Made by a program: the position numbers and the translations under genes
Shown here: positions 42,581 through 50,949 of the stretch, one piece after another
Numbering within the stretch: the first letter of the stretch is position 1
How the letters are laid out: each line of letters opens with the position of its first letter
Assembly: GCF_023273855.1 (NCBI RefSeq)
Contig: NZ_CP096884.1
Span: 1,984,001-2,048,000, forward strand
DNA length: 64,000 nt
Source of the DNA: Seonamhaeicola sp. ML3
GTDB lineage: Bacteria > Bacteroidota > Bacteroidia > Flavobacteriales > Flavobacteriaceae
Direction: 5' to 3'
The notes under the pieces: generated by a model
What the model was told of the DNA's origin: nothing
Seen by the model: the letters and a program-made list of their open reading frames with translations, nothing else
The model's database searches: none

Positions 42581-45352
42581 ATGAGAAAGACACATTTAAT
42601 GTTTTACAGGCTCTGTTTTACACTAATCGCCTTATGCCTTTTTTCCAGTTCTTGGGCACAAATAAAAAAGACGGCCTCTGTAGAAGGTATTGACGAATAC
42701 ATGTTGGATAATGGACTAAAAGTTCTGTTGTTTCAGGATAATTCAGCACAAACCATTACGGTTAATATTACCTATAAAGTAGGATCTAGACACGAAGGTT
42801 ATGGTGAAAAGGGAATGGCACATTTGCTAGAGCATATGGTGTTTAAAGGAACTCCAAACCACCCCGATATACCAAAGGAATTAACAGAACACGGTGCTAG
42901 ACCCAATGGGACTACTTATTATGATAGAACCAATTATTATGAAACGTTTAATGCTACAGACGAAAATCTAGATTGGGCTTTAGATCTAGAGGCGGACCGA
43001 ATGTTAAATTCTTTTATTTCAAATGAAGATTTACAATCTGAGTTTTCTGTTGTTCGTAATGAATTTGAGATAGGCGAAAATTCTTCGTCCAATGTTTTGA
43101 GGTTAAAGGTAATTAATACAGCTTATCTTTGGCATAACTATGGAATGGCAACCATAGGTAATCGTTCTGACATTGAGCGAGTTCCTATTGAAAATCTTCA
43201 GGCATTTTATAAAAAATATTACAGACCCGATAATGCAGTTTTAATGGTTACAGGTAAGTTCGAGACCGAGAAAACATTAAAGCTTATTGAGGATAAGTTT
43301 GGGAAACTAGAAAACCCTGTATCTCCTTTAAGGGATATACCAACAATTGAGCCGGCACAAGATGGAGAAAAGCGAATTACGCTTAGTCGGGTAGGAGATT
43401 TACAGTTGGTTTCAACCTTATACCATATTCCAGCTGGGTCTCATGAAGATTATGCAGCTATGTCAGTAGCAGAAGAGATATTAACCGATAATCCTTCTGG
43501 TAGATTGTACAAAGCTCTTATTGATGGAGAAAAAGCATCGAGTATGTATTCCTATGCTCCGTTTACAAAGGAGCCTTCTTTTATGTACATTAATGTAAAT
43601 GTGCCTTCCGATAAATCTTTAGATGAAGCAGAAACTACAATGCTCAATCTTTTAGATGGTCTGAAAGATAACCCTGTAACCGAAGATGAGGTAAAACGCG
43701 CTAAAGCTAAGTTACTTAAGCAAAATGATCAGATTTTTAGAAACTCATCTTATCTAGGGACATATATAAGTGAGTTTATTGGTGCAGGTGATTGGCGCTT
43801 ATCTTTTATTCAAAGAGATCGTATAGAAGAAATGACTGCGGAAAAAGTAAACAACGCTATTAAACGGTATTTAATTCCAACAAATAGAACGGTTGGAAAG
43901 TTTATACCGTCTAAACAGCCTATTCGTGTTGAAATTGAGCATACTTCAGGACTTGAAGAATTAGTAACTAATTATAAAGGTAAAGAGGGTTATGATACCG
44001 GTGAGGTTTTTGATGTTGCCTATGAAAATATTCAAAATAGATTAGAATCAGGCGTATTAAATAGTGTGCCAATTGAGTACGGTCTTATTGAGAAAAATAA
44101 TAGAGGCGAATCAGTATCCTTATCATTTACCATAAGAAATGGAAATGTAGAAGATTTCATGAATAAAGGCAAAACAGCAACCTATGTTGCCCGCATGTTA
44201 AATAAAGGTACTACAAATAGAACTAGGCAAGATATTAAAGATAAGCTTAGTGAGATAAAATCATCGGTTAGTTTTAGTGGTTCTAATGGAAGGGTTACTG
44301 CAAAAATAAGCAGTACCAGAGAGCATCTTATGACAGCGTTAGAGCTAATGACCGATATGCTAAAAAACCCCGATTTTAATGCTGAGGAACTTAATAAACT
44401 AAAGACTCAAGATCTTGCTGGAATAGAGCAGAATAAAAGCCAGCCGCAATTTTTAGCTAGTAGAAAGTTAAGTCAGGTTAATCAAAAGTTTGAAAAAGGA
44501 CATCCGTTATACAGCCCTACCATAGAAGAAGAAATTGAATATATCAATGCGGTAACTGTAGAAGATTTGAAATCTTACCATGAGGATTTTTATGGAATCT
44601 CCAATAGCGCAACCTTAGTAGCTATAGGTAATATAGATAAGGAAGCTCTAAAAGGATATTTCGAGAAAGAGTTTTCAGATTTTAGAGTGAAAAAACCATT
44701 CCAAGACATTAGCAATCCGTTTGTGAAAAATAAAATTGCAAATGAAAGTATAAAAACTCCTGATAAGAAAAATGCTATCAGTATAGGGTTATTGTCCTTT
44801 GAAGGTAGCCAAGAAGATGATGATTATGCTGCAATCCAAATTGCAACCTCTATTTTCGGTGGAGGTGTTTTAAAGTCCAGAATTACAACTAGGTTACGTC
44901 AAAATGATGGAATTAGCTATGCAGCTGGAGGTTATGCAAATATAGACGGAGATAAAAACGACAAGTCTTCTGGATTGATAGTTTATGCTATGTATGCTCC
45001 AGATAATGCCTCGAAAATTCAAAAAGGTTTTTCTGAGGAAATCGAACGTTTTATAAAAGATGGTATAACAGAGGAAGAGTTGAAAATAGCCGTTAACAGT
45101 TGGGTGCAAGGCCAAAGTGTTTCTAGGGCAAAAGACAATGAGTTGGCAAGTAAAATCAATAATAACCTATACTACAATCGCGATATGATGTTCCTTAAAG
45201 GCGTTGAGGATAAGGTGACTTCTTTAACAGTAGAAGACGTTAATAAAGTTATAAAGAAGTATTTTAAGACGTTCGATAACTGGACTGTAGTAAATGCTGG
45301 TGATTTTCAAGATGCTCCAGAGATTAGCGACGTAGAGAAAAAAATAGATTAA
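42581..45352 (+). CDS. M16 family zinc metalloprotease (two-lobe form)
   Basis: Secreted or periplasmic insulinase-family protease of 923 aa with a signal peptide (to about residue 26, SSWAQ). The active lobe has the inverted zinc motif in GMAHLLEHMVFKGT (H81, E84, H85) and a downstream Glu within the SEFSVVRNEFEIGENSS stretch. The second lobe, from about residue 480, is inactive but supplies the substrate-binding stretch GGGVLKSRITTRLRQNDGISYAAGG. Such proteins degrade peptides of moderate size. It is a single gene, with an imperfect promoter (TACTTTTC at 42552) and a terminator. Confidence 0.93.
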   Translation: MRKTHLMFYRLCFTLIALCLFSSSWAQIKKTASVEGIDEYMLDNGLKVLLFQDNSAQTITVNITYKVGSRHEGYGEKGMAHLLEHMVFKGTPNHPDIPKELTEHGARPNGTTYYDRTNYYETFNATDENLDWALDLEADRMLNSFISNEDLQSEFSVVRNEFEIGENSSSNVLRLKVINTAYLWHNYGMATIGNRSDIERVPIENLQAFYKKYYRPDNAVLMVTGKFETEKTLKLIEDKFGKLENPVSPLRDIPTIEPAQDGEKRITLSRVGDLQLVSTLYHIPAGSHEDYAAMSVAEEILTDNPSGRLYKALIDGEKASSMYSYAPFTKEPSFMYINVNVPSDKSLDEAETTMLNLLDGLKDNPVTEDEVKRAKAKLLKQNDQIFRNSSYLGTYISEFIGAGDWRLSFIQRDRIEEMTAEKVNNAIKRYLIPTNRTVGKFIPSKQPIRVEIEHTSGLEELVTNYKGKEGYDTGEVFDVAYENIQNRLESGVLNSVPIEYGLIEKNNRGESVSLSFTIRNGNVEDFMNKGKTATYVARMLNKGTTNRTRQDIKDKLSEIKSSVSFSGSNGRVTAKISSTREHLMTALELMTDMLKNPDFNAEELNKLKTQDLAGIEQNKSQPQFLASRKLSQVNQKFEKGHPLYSPTIEEEIEYINAVTVEDLKSYHEDFYGISNSATLVAIGNIDKEALKGYFEKEFSDFRVKKPFQDISNPFVKNKIANESIKTPDKKNAISIGLLSFEGSQEDDDYAAIQIATSIFGGGVLKSRITTRLRQNDGISYAAGGYANIDGDKNDKSSGLIVYAMYAPDNASKIQKGFSEEIERFIKDGITEEELKIAVNSWVQGQSVSRAKDNELASKINNNLYYNRDMMFLKGVEDKVTSLTVEDVNKVIKKYFKTFDNWTVVNAGDFQDAPEISDVEKKID

Positions 45353-45370
45353 TCCTTGTTTTATGAATAC

Positions 45371-45402
45371 AAAAAACCCGAATATTAAATTCGGGTTTTT
45401 TA
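45371..45402. terminator. Bidirectional terminator between the M16 protease and a convergent gene
   Basis: AAAAAACCCGAAT and ATTCGGGTTTTTT form a perfect stem around ATTAA. Confidence 0.88.
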
Positions 45403-45726
45403 TTTGTTTGTTGTTTTTGTTGTGCGCTCACTATCAGTATTTTCCTTTATGAAATCGCTATTGGTTAAATTATCGTTTACATCTCTTGTGTTAAGTATTT
45501 CAAGAGGTAAATTACAGTTAGGGCAGTTGCCTTCTTGGTTATATTTTTTTCCCGGTATACAATCTGTTAAGCAAATATAAACGAGTTCTCTTTCTATGGA
45601 TTCCTCAGCTGATTCAGTTGTCGTGGGAGCACTTCGAGATTTATATAGATTGGGGATGATTAACATTATAATGGTAATCAACACAAGGAGAACAAAAGCG
45701 ATAATAATTATTTTTTTCCTTTTCAT
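45400..45726 (-). CDS. Small membrane-anchored protein with a heavy-metal-binding-like Cys motif
   Basis: About 108 residues; I choose the start at 45726 (MKRKKIIIIAFVLL), which comes after the mutB stop, over 45747 which overlaps it. One N-terminal helix (IIIIAFVLLVLITIIMLIIP) anchors it. The soluble part has YICLTDCIPGKKYNQEGNCPNCNLPLEIL, which recalls the YTCPMHP...CPxCGMxL heavy-metal-binding domain found in copper and cobalt exporters. The Met and His ligands are absent, leaving four Cys. The tail is Thr/Asn/Asp-rich. It lies at the end of the mutase operon. Function unknown. Confidence 0.72.
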   Translation of the reverse strand: MKRKKIIIIAFVLLVLITIIMLIIPNLYKSRSAPTTTESAEESIERELVYICLTDCIPGKKYNQEGNCPNCNLPLEILNTRDVNDNLTNSDFIKENTDSERTTKTTNK

Positions 45727-45739
45727 CCTTGCCAACTTT

Positions 45740-47890
45740 TTAATCAATTAGTATTTCTAGAATCTTTATTGCGGCTTCACTAATTTTTGTTCCAGGCCCA
45801 AAAATAGCTATGGTTCCTGCATCAAAAAGAAATTGATAGTCTTGTTTTGGGATGACGCCGCCTACAACAACCATAATGTCGTCACGGCCGTATTGTTTTA
45901 ATTCTTCTATAACTTGCGGAACCAGTGTTTTGTGACCAGCAGCTAAAGAAGACACACCTAAGATGTGTACGTCATTTTCAACAGCTTGTTTTGCCACCTC
46001 CTTAGGGGTCTGAAAGAGTGGAGCGATATCGACATCAAAACCTATATCTGCATAGCTGGTGGCGACCACTTTTGCGCCACGGTCATGACCATCTTGCCCC
46101 ATTTTAGCAATCATTATGCGAGGGCGTCTACCGTCTTGTTCGGCAAAAATATCAGATAATTCTTGAGCTTTTTTAAATGATTCGTCGTCTTTCACAATCT
46201 TACTATAAACACCAGAGAACGTATTTGTTTGGGCTTTATAGCGTCCAAAAACTTGTTCTAGAGCATCGCTTATTTCTCCTAATGTGGCCCTTTCTCTTGC
46301 GGCTTCAATAGCTAAAGCTAATAAATTCTTATTCCCTTGCAAAAGAGAACCTTTAGAATTGTGCCACTCCTGTGCAACTTCAGTTAATTTTAAAAGTACT
46401 TTTTTTACATTTTCATTTTTCCTAGTAGCCTTAATCGTATTTAAACGCTCAATCTGTTGTGCTCTTACAATACGATTGTCTACTTCTAGAGTAGAGATAG
46501 GTGCTTCTTCTTCAAGTTTGTATTTGTTAACTCCAACAATGATGTCTTGTTCAGAATCTATTCTTGCTTGTTTTTTAGCAGCAGCCTCCTCTATTCTTGT
46601 TTTAGGAATACCCGATGTTATAGCCTTGGTCATGCCACCAAGACTTTCTATTTCCTCAATTAAAACCCAAGCCTTTTCGGCAATGGCATGTGTTAGCGAT
46701 TCTATGTAATAACTCCCTGCCCAGGGATCTACAGTTTTGGTTATTTGGGTTTCTTCCTTAAGGTATATCTGTGTATTTCTTGCAATTCTAGCCGTAAAGT
46801 CTGTTGGCAGTGCAATAGCTTCGTCTAGCGCATTGGTATGCAGGCTTTGAGTACCGCCAAAAACTGCTGCGCAGGCCTCGATTGTAGTTCTGGCAACATT
46901 GTTGAAGGGGTCTTGTGCTGTTAAGCTCCATCCAGAAGTTTGACAATGAGTTCTTAGTGCTAGTGATTTGGGGTTTTTAGGATTGAATTGTTTTACGAGT
47001 TTAGCCCAAAGCATTCGAGCAGCTCGCATTTTAGCAATTTCCATGAAATGATTCATGCCTATACCCCAAAAAAACGATAGGCGAGGAGCAAAATCATCAA
47101 TATCCAAACCAGCTTCGAGTCCTTTTCTCAAATATTCCAGACCATCGGCAAGCGTATATGCCAATTCAATGTCGCAAGTGGCTCCTGCCTCTTGCATATG
47201 GTATCCCGAAATACTGATACTGTTAAATTTTGGCATATGCTTACTCGTATATTCAAAAATATCAGAGATAATTTTCATTGATGGTGTAGGCGGATAGATA
47301 TAAGTATTTCTCACCATAAATTCCTTAAGAATATCATTTTGAATAGTACCGGCTAGTTGATGGGTCTTAAAGCCTTGTTCTTCAGCAGCTACTATATAAA
47401 ATGCCATAATTGGTAAAACAGCGCCATTCATGGTCATGGATACCGACATTTTATCTAGTGGTATTTTGTTGAAAAGTATTTTCATGTCTTCAACAGAATC
47501 GATAGCTACTCCGGCCTTTCCAACATCTCCAACAACGCGTTCATGATCACTGTCGTAACCACGATGCGTGGCTAAATCGAAAGCAACAGATAGCCCTTTT
47601 TGTCCAGCTTTAAGATTGCGTCTGTAAAAGGCATTACTTTCTTCAGCGGTTGAGAATCCCGCATACTGTCTAATAGTCCAGGGACGTCTAACATACATTG
47701 TGCTATATGGGCCGCGAAGGTAAGGCGGTATTCCTGCAACAAAATCGAGGTGCTCAAGATCTTCTATATCGTCATAGCTATAGGAGGATTTTAAGGGGAT
47801 GCCCTCAGCGGTGATAAACGATTTTTCGCTTTCATTGCGAGAATCAGCTTGATCCGCGATTAACTTGATATGTTGAAGTTTTTTTCTCAA
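45740..47890 (-). CDS. mutB: Methylmalonyl-CoA mutase, large subunit
   Basis: Adenosylcobalamin-dependent isomerase converting methylmalonyl-CoA and succinyl-CoA; 716 aa. The TIM-barrel half has the substrate segment [37 protein letters not shown] and [19 protein letters not shown]. The C-terminal B12 domain has [24 protein letters not shown] with the axial H602 in DxHxxG, then [12 protein letters not shown] and [11 protein letters not shown]. It pairs with the small subunit at 48542 as a heterodimer. A lipoprotein gene is inserted between the two, which is unusual. The pathway serves propionate metabolism. Confidence 0.96.
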   Translation of the reverse strand: MRKKLQHIKLIADQADSRNESEKSFITAEGIPLKSSYSYDDIEDLEHLDFVAGIPPYLRGPYSTMYVRRPWTIRQYAGFSTAEESNAFYRRNLKAGQKGLSVAFDLATHRGYDSDHERVVGDVGKAGVAIDSVEDMKILFNKIPLDKMSVSMTMNGAVLPIMAFYIVAAEEQGFKTHQLAGTIQNDILKEFMVRNTYIYPPTPSMKIISDIFEYTSKHMPKFNSISISGYHMQEAGATCDIELAYTLADGLEYLRKGLEAGLDIDDFAPRLSFFWGIGMNHFMEIAKMRAARMLWAKLVKQFNPKNPKSLALRTHCQTSGWSLTAQDPFNNVARTTIEACAAVFGGTQSLHTNALDEAIALPTDFTARIARNTQIYLKEETQITKTVDPWAGSYYIESLTHAIAEKAWVLIEEIESLGGMTKAITSGIPKTRIEEAAAKKQARIDSEQDIIVGVNKYKLEEEAPISTLEVDNRIVRAQQIERLNTIKATRKNENVKKVLLKLTEVAQEWHNSKGSLLQGNKNLLALAIEAARERATLGEISDALEQVFGRYKAQTNTFSGVYSKIVKDDESFKKAQELSDIFAEQDGRRPRIMIAKMGQDGHDRGAKVVATSYADIGFDVDIAPLFQTPKEVAKQAVENDVHILGVSSLAAGHKTLVPQVIEELKQYGRDDIMVVVGGVIPKQDYQFLFDAGTIAIFGPGTKISEAAIKILEILID

Positions 47891-47899
47891 TAGAATTAA

Positions 47900-48538
47900 T
47901 TAATTGCCGTCTGTTGCTTGGACAGAATTATCAAAATTTATTTTCTGCATATCCATGTCGAATAACCTAGAGTAAAACAAATCAAAAGCAATGTATGTTG
48001 CTAAGTGTTTGTCGCTAAGCGCATTTCTATATTTAGAGCTAAGCGGGGAGCCAAAAAGTTTTGGACTCATACTATTGGTAGAAATAAGAGCGTTAAAAGT
48101 TGTTTTTAGGTTATTGTCCTTGATGTTTTTAGAGATGCATTCTATTAACGGGCTGCTATAGTTCAAGTGACTTTTAGTGTTCTCAGCATCCCATAAGGTA
48201 TTGTCGTCTTTTAAAGCTTTAAAGATATTAAGAGTATGTTCGGAAATAACACTTTCGTAAGGCACTTTGCTATAAACGGCTGTCCTAATAAAAGTAGCGT
48301 AAGCCGTTGTTAAAGTAGGTTGAGCGTTTGTGTTTCTATTGTTTTTTCCGTAGAAATTTAGAATGTCTTCTTCAAAGGAATATAAAGCCTCCATATAAAG
48401 TTTTGAATTCAACCCTTCACAAGAAATAGCCTTAGGTTTATCATCATATTTGTAATCAACAGTAATAGTATTGTTGTTTTTACAGTTAAATAAAATACAT
48501 GTTAGTAAAAATAAAATGAGTTTGGTTATTGATTTCAT
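47900..48538 (-). CDS. Lipoprotein inserted between the mutase subunit genes
   Basis: A 212-residue protein of unknown function. Its signal peptide ends in CILFNCKNN; the Phe-Asn before Cys is not a classic lipobox, but the flavobacterial pattern tolerates it. The rest is predicted mostly helical: LNSKLYMEALYSFEEDILNFYGK, TTAYATFIRTAVYSKVPYESVISEHTLNIFKAL and HLATYIAFDLFYSRLFDMDM. It starts 3 bases after the mutA stop and ends 9 bases before mutB, so it is translated from the same mRNA. No link to the mutase reaction is evident; an envelope protein in a cytoplasmic enzyme operon is odd. Confidence 0.78.
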   Translation of the reverse strand: MKSITKLILFLLTCILFNCKNNNTITVDYKYDDKPKAISCEGLNSKLYMEALYSFEEDILNFYGKNNRNTNAQPTLTTAYATFIRTAVYSKVPYESVISEHTLNIFKALKDDNTLWDAENTKSHLNYSSPLIECISKNIKDNNLKTTFNALISTNSMSPKLFGSPLSSKYRNALSDKHLATYIAFDLFYSRLFDMDMQKINFDNSVQATDGN

Positions 48539-48541
48539 GTT

Positions 48542-49900
48542 TTAATCTTCGGTTTTTAATCGTTTTTGTTCTATAGTTTCAGCTAATCGTTTTTCTACTA
48601 TTGGTGCTATTAAGGTTTTTCTTTTTTTTATTTTAACAAAGGGATAGATTTCTAAATACTTCTTCATTTTATCTTTTTCATCTATGTACTTGTTAGTGCC
48701 AACAAGTGTTTTTTCCGAAGTGTTAAATTGAGTCTGTTCTTTTTCTGCAGAATCTTTTATTTTTCTTTGTATGGTGCCTACCTTTAATTGTTTTAAGAAG
48801 CCATCATTAGCTTCAATATCTTTAAAAAGGGTTAAGGCTTTTTCGGCAATTTGATTAGTAAGGGACTCAATGTAATACGAACCGTCGCTAGGATTATTAA
48901 CCTTATTAAAATAACTTTCGTGTTTGAGTATTAACAATTGGTTTCTTGAGGTTCTTTCGCTAAACGCATTGGGCTTGCGATAAATTAAGTCAAATGGCAC
49001 ATTATTAATAGTGTCAGCGCCTCCCAAAATAGCACTCATGCACTCGGTTGTAGTACGCACTAGGTTTGTATTGTGGTCGTAAATGGTTTTGTTGCGTTTT
49101 GTTGGCGTTGAAAAGATGTGGCAGTTCAAATTGGTATTATATTCGCTTGCCAAGGTTTTCCAGAGTAATCTTAGGGCTCTTAATTTTGCGATTTCAAAGA
49201 AATAATTAGATCCAATAGCAACATTAAATACGACCCGCTTCAGATTTATGTTTTCTTTTTCTAAGGCATTTAAATATTCATTGGCATGTGTCAAGGCATA
49301 AGCCAATTGTTGCACCATATTGGCTCCTGCATTTTGATATAACGAAGCGTTTATGCTGAAGGTTTTTGTTTCGTTTACAATGGATTTGAACTTTGAGAAA
49401 TCATCATTCAAATTATTAAACCAATTCCCGGTTTTTGCGAGATTGCCAATAATATCGGTATGCGTTAGAATTTCAGTTTTAAAGGGGGTGTTTAGATTTT
49501 TAAAAAAATCGGGAGATAAAAATTGAGGTTCTAAATGAATATTGGAGCCTGATACATTGATGTTTTCTAATAAATCATCCACTGAAAAGTCTTCCGAAGG
49601 AATAATAAACCTAATACTTTCGGCTCCTTTTTTGAGTGCATTTGTTGCTTTTAGGTTAGATTCTTTGATATCTGAAACAAAAATGGTTTCGCAAATTTTC
49701 CATTTGGAGGCTTTTGTTGATGGAGATGCTAGAAATTTCTTGAAATCATCAGCAAGGTAAAATGGTTTAACCGAAATATCATCAGGGGAGTTCCAAACAA
49801 GGGTATCGTTGTAATCAGCTCCATTTAAATCGAACTGGATTTTTTGTTTCCATTGCTTTGCTGAAACAGCATCGAATTCATTAAACCACAGTTTACTCAT
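48542..49900 (-). CDS. mutA: Methylmalonyl-CoA mutase, small subunit
   Basis: A 452-residue partner of MutB with the same barrel fold but no B12 domain. It shares the pattern of MutB in ATNALKKGAESIRFIIPSED, the segment NLNCHIFSTPTKRNKTIYDHNTNLVRTTTECMSAILGGADTI and the region [21 protein letters not shown], but lacks the full set of catalytic residues and the DxHxxG motif. At 452 residues it is shorter than many MutA proteins (about 600), which keep a degenerate cobalamin domain. It overlaps divIC by 8 bases. Confidence 0.92.
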   Translation of the reverse strand: MSKLWFNEFDAVSAKQWKQKIQFDLNGADYNDTLVWNSPDDISVKPFYLADDFKKFLASPSTKASKWKICETIFVSDIKESNLKATNALKKGAESIRFIIPSEDFSVDDLLENINVSGSNIHLEPQFLSPDFFKNLNTPFKTEILTHTDIIGNLAKTGNWFNNLNDDFSKFKSIVNETKTFSINASLYQNAGANMVQQLAYALTHANEYLNALEKENINLKRVVFNVAIGSNYFFEIAKLRALRLLWKTLASEYNTNLNCHIFSTPTKRNKTIYDHNTNLVRTTTECMSAILGGADTINNVPFDLIYRKPNAFSERTSRNQLLILKHESYFNKVNNPSDGSYYIESLTNQIAEKALTLFKDIEANDGFLKQLKVGTIQRKIKDSAEKEQTQFNTSEKTLVGTNKYIDEKDKMKKYLEIYPFVKIKKRKTLIAPIVEKRLAETIEQKRLKTED

Positions 49901-50216
49901 TTGTTTTGACCTTTAAACTGTCTTCGTACTCTATGATAAATATTTCTTCGTTTTCACGTTTCATGTAGTATTCTTCTCGGGCAAATTTTTCAAGACCTTT
50001 CTCAGTACTCAGCTTTTTTGTTTCTTTATTGTCTTTCTCAATTTCATGCTTGTAATAAGCCTTTTCATCATTTAAATCATCAATTTCTTCGTTCAATTCG
50101 TTGTGAATTAACCATGAGTTGGCATCCCAGAATAACATCCAAACTATAAATCCTACCAAAATTAGCAGGTATTTGTTTTTTAGTGGTTTAAATAGTTTGT
50201 GTTTGAAAATGGTCAT
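49893..50216 (-). CDS. Septum formation initiator (FtsB/DivIC-like)
   Basis: A 107-residue bitopic protein: cytoplasmic start, one helix (YLLILVGFIVWMLFWDANSW), then a coiled coil (LNEEIDDLNDEKAYYKHEIEKDNKETKKL) and the family's LEKFAREEYYMKRENEEIFIIEYED end. FtsB/DivIC proteins bridge FtsL and FtsQ (DivIB) in the divisome. It shares one base with udk (ATG over the udk stop) and overlaps mutA. This is the common flavobacterial arrangement udk-divIC-mutA-mutB. Confidence 0.9.
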   Translation of the reverse strand: MTIFKHKLFKPLKNKYLLILVGFIVWMLFWDANSWLIHNELNEEIDDLNDEKAYYKHEIEKDNKETKKLSTEKGLEKFAREEYYMKRENEEIFIIEYEDSLKVKTNE

Positions 50217-50821
50217 TATAGATTTTCGTTTATTATGGAACGTACTATATCTACAGCTACGTTATTGTATCTGTTGTTAGGTATGATTATATCGGCATAT
50301 GCTTTCATAGGTTCTATAAACTGTTCATGCATGGGTTTCAAAGTGTTTTGATATCTGTTTAATACTTCGTTTAAATCCCTGCCTCGTTCGGCTATGTCGC
50401 GTTTTAAACGTCTTATTAAGCGTTCATCAGAATCGGCGTGTACAAATATTTTTATATCGAACATATCTCTTAATTCTGGATTGGTTAGAATTAAAATGCC
50501 CTCTACAATCATCACCTTCCTGGGGTGGGTCAAAATAGTATCACCTGTTCTGTTATGTTTTACAAAAGAATAAACAGGCTGGTGGATAGGAGCATTTTTT
50601 TTAAGAGCTTTTATGTGCTCTGTCAATAGATCAAAATCGATAGACCTAGGATGGTCAAAGTTGATGTTTGTTCGCTCCTCATAAGTTAAATGAGAGGTGT
50701 CTTTATAATAAGAATCTTGTGAGATTACACCAACTTCGCCTTCGGGTAATTCGTTTAAAATTTGATTTACAACCGTGGTTTTTCCGCATCCGGTTCCACC
50801 TGCTATTCCTATAGTTAGCAT
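50216..50821 (-). CDS. udk: Uridine kinase
   Basis: Pyrimidine salvage kinase (uridine and cytidine to UMP and CMP), 201 aa, cytoplasmic. The P-loop is GIAGGTGCGKTTV (residues 5-17), followed by ISQDSYYKD, INFDHPRSIDFDLL and the YSFVKHNRTGDT substrate part. MIVEGILIL and HADSDERLIRRLKRDIAERGRDL form the lid. It is the first gene of the mutase operon; a TAAATTTG box lies at 50848-50855 on the minus strand, 27 bases before the ATG. Confidence 0.95.
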   Translation of the reverse strand: MLTIGIAGGTGCGKTTVVNQILNELPEGEVGVISQDSYYKDTSHLTYEERTNINFDHPRSIDFDLLTEHIKALKKNAPIHQPVYSFVKHNRTGDTILTHPRKVMIVEGILILTNPELRDMFDIKIFVHADSDERLIRRLKRDIAERGRDLNEVLNRYQNTLKPMHEQFIEPMKAYADIIIPNNRYNNVAVDIVRSIINENL

Positions 50822-50949
50822 GAATTAATGGCTCTTGGTTAACATAACAAATTTAGGATTATTTATTCGATTTTGTTAGGATTAAACCAGTTTTGAAAGG
50901 AATTCTTTAATATAGATGGCGTTTTTTGACCTGCTATTGCATAGGTGCT

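Noticed and set aside
46284-46709. 141-codon plus-strand ORF inside mutB
   Set aside because: Antisense shadow of a highly conserved enzyme; no promoter or family likeness.
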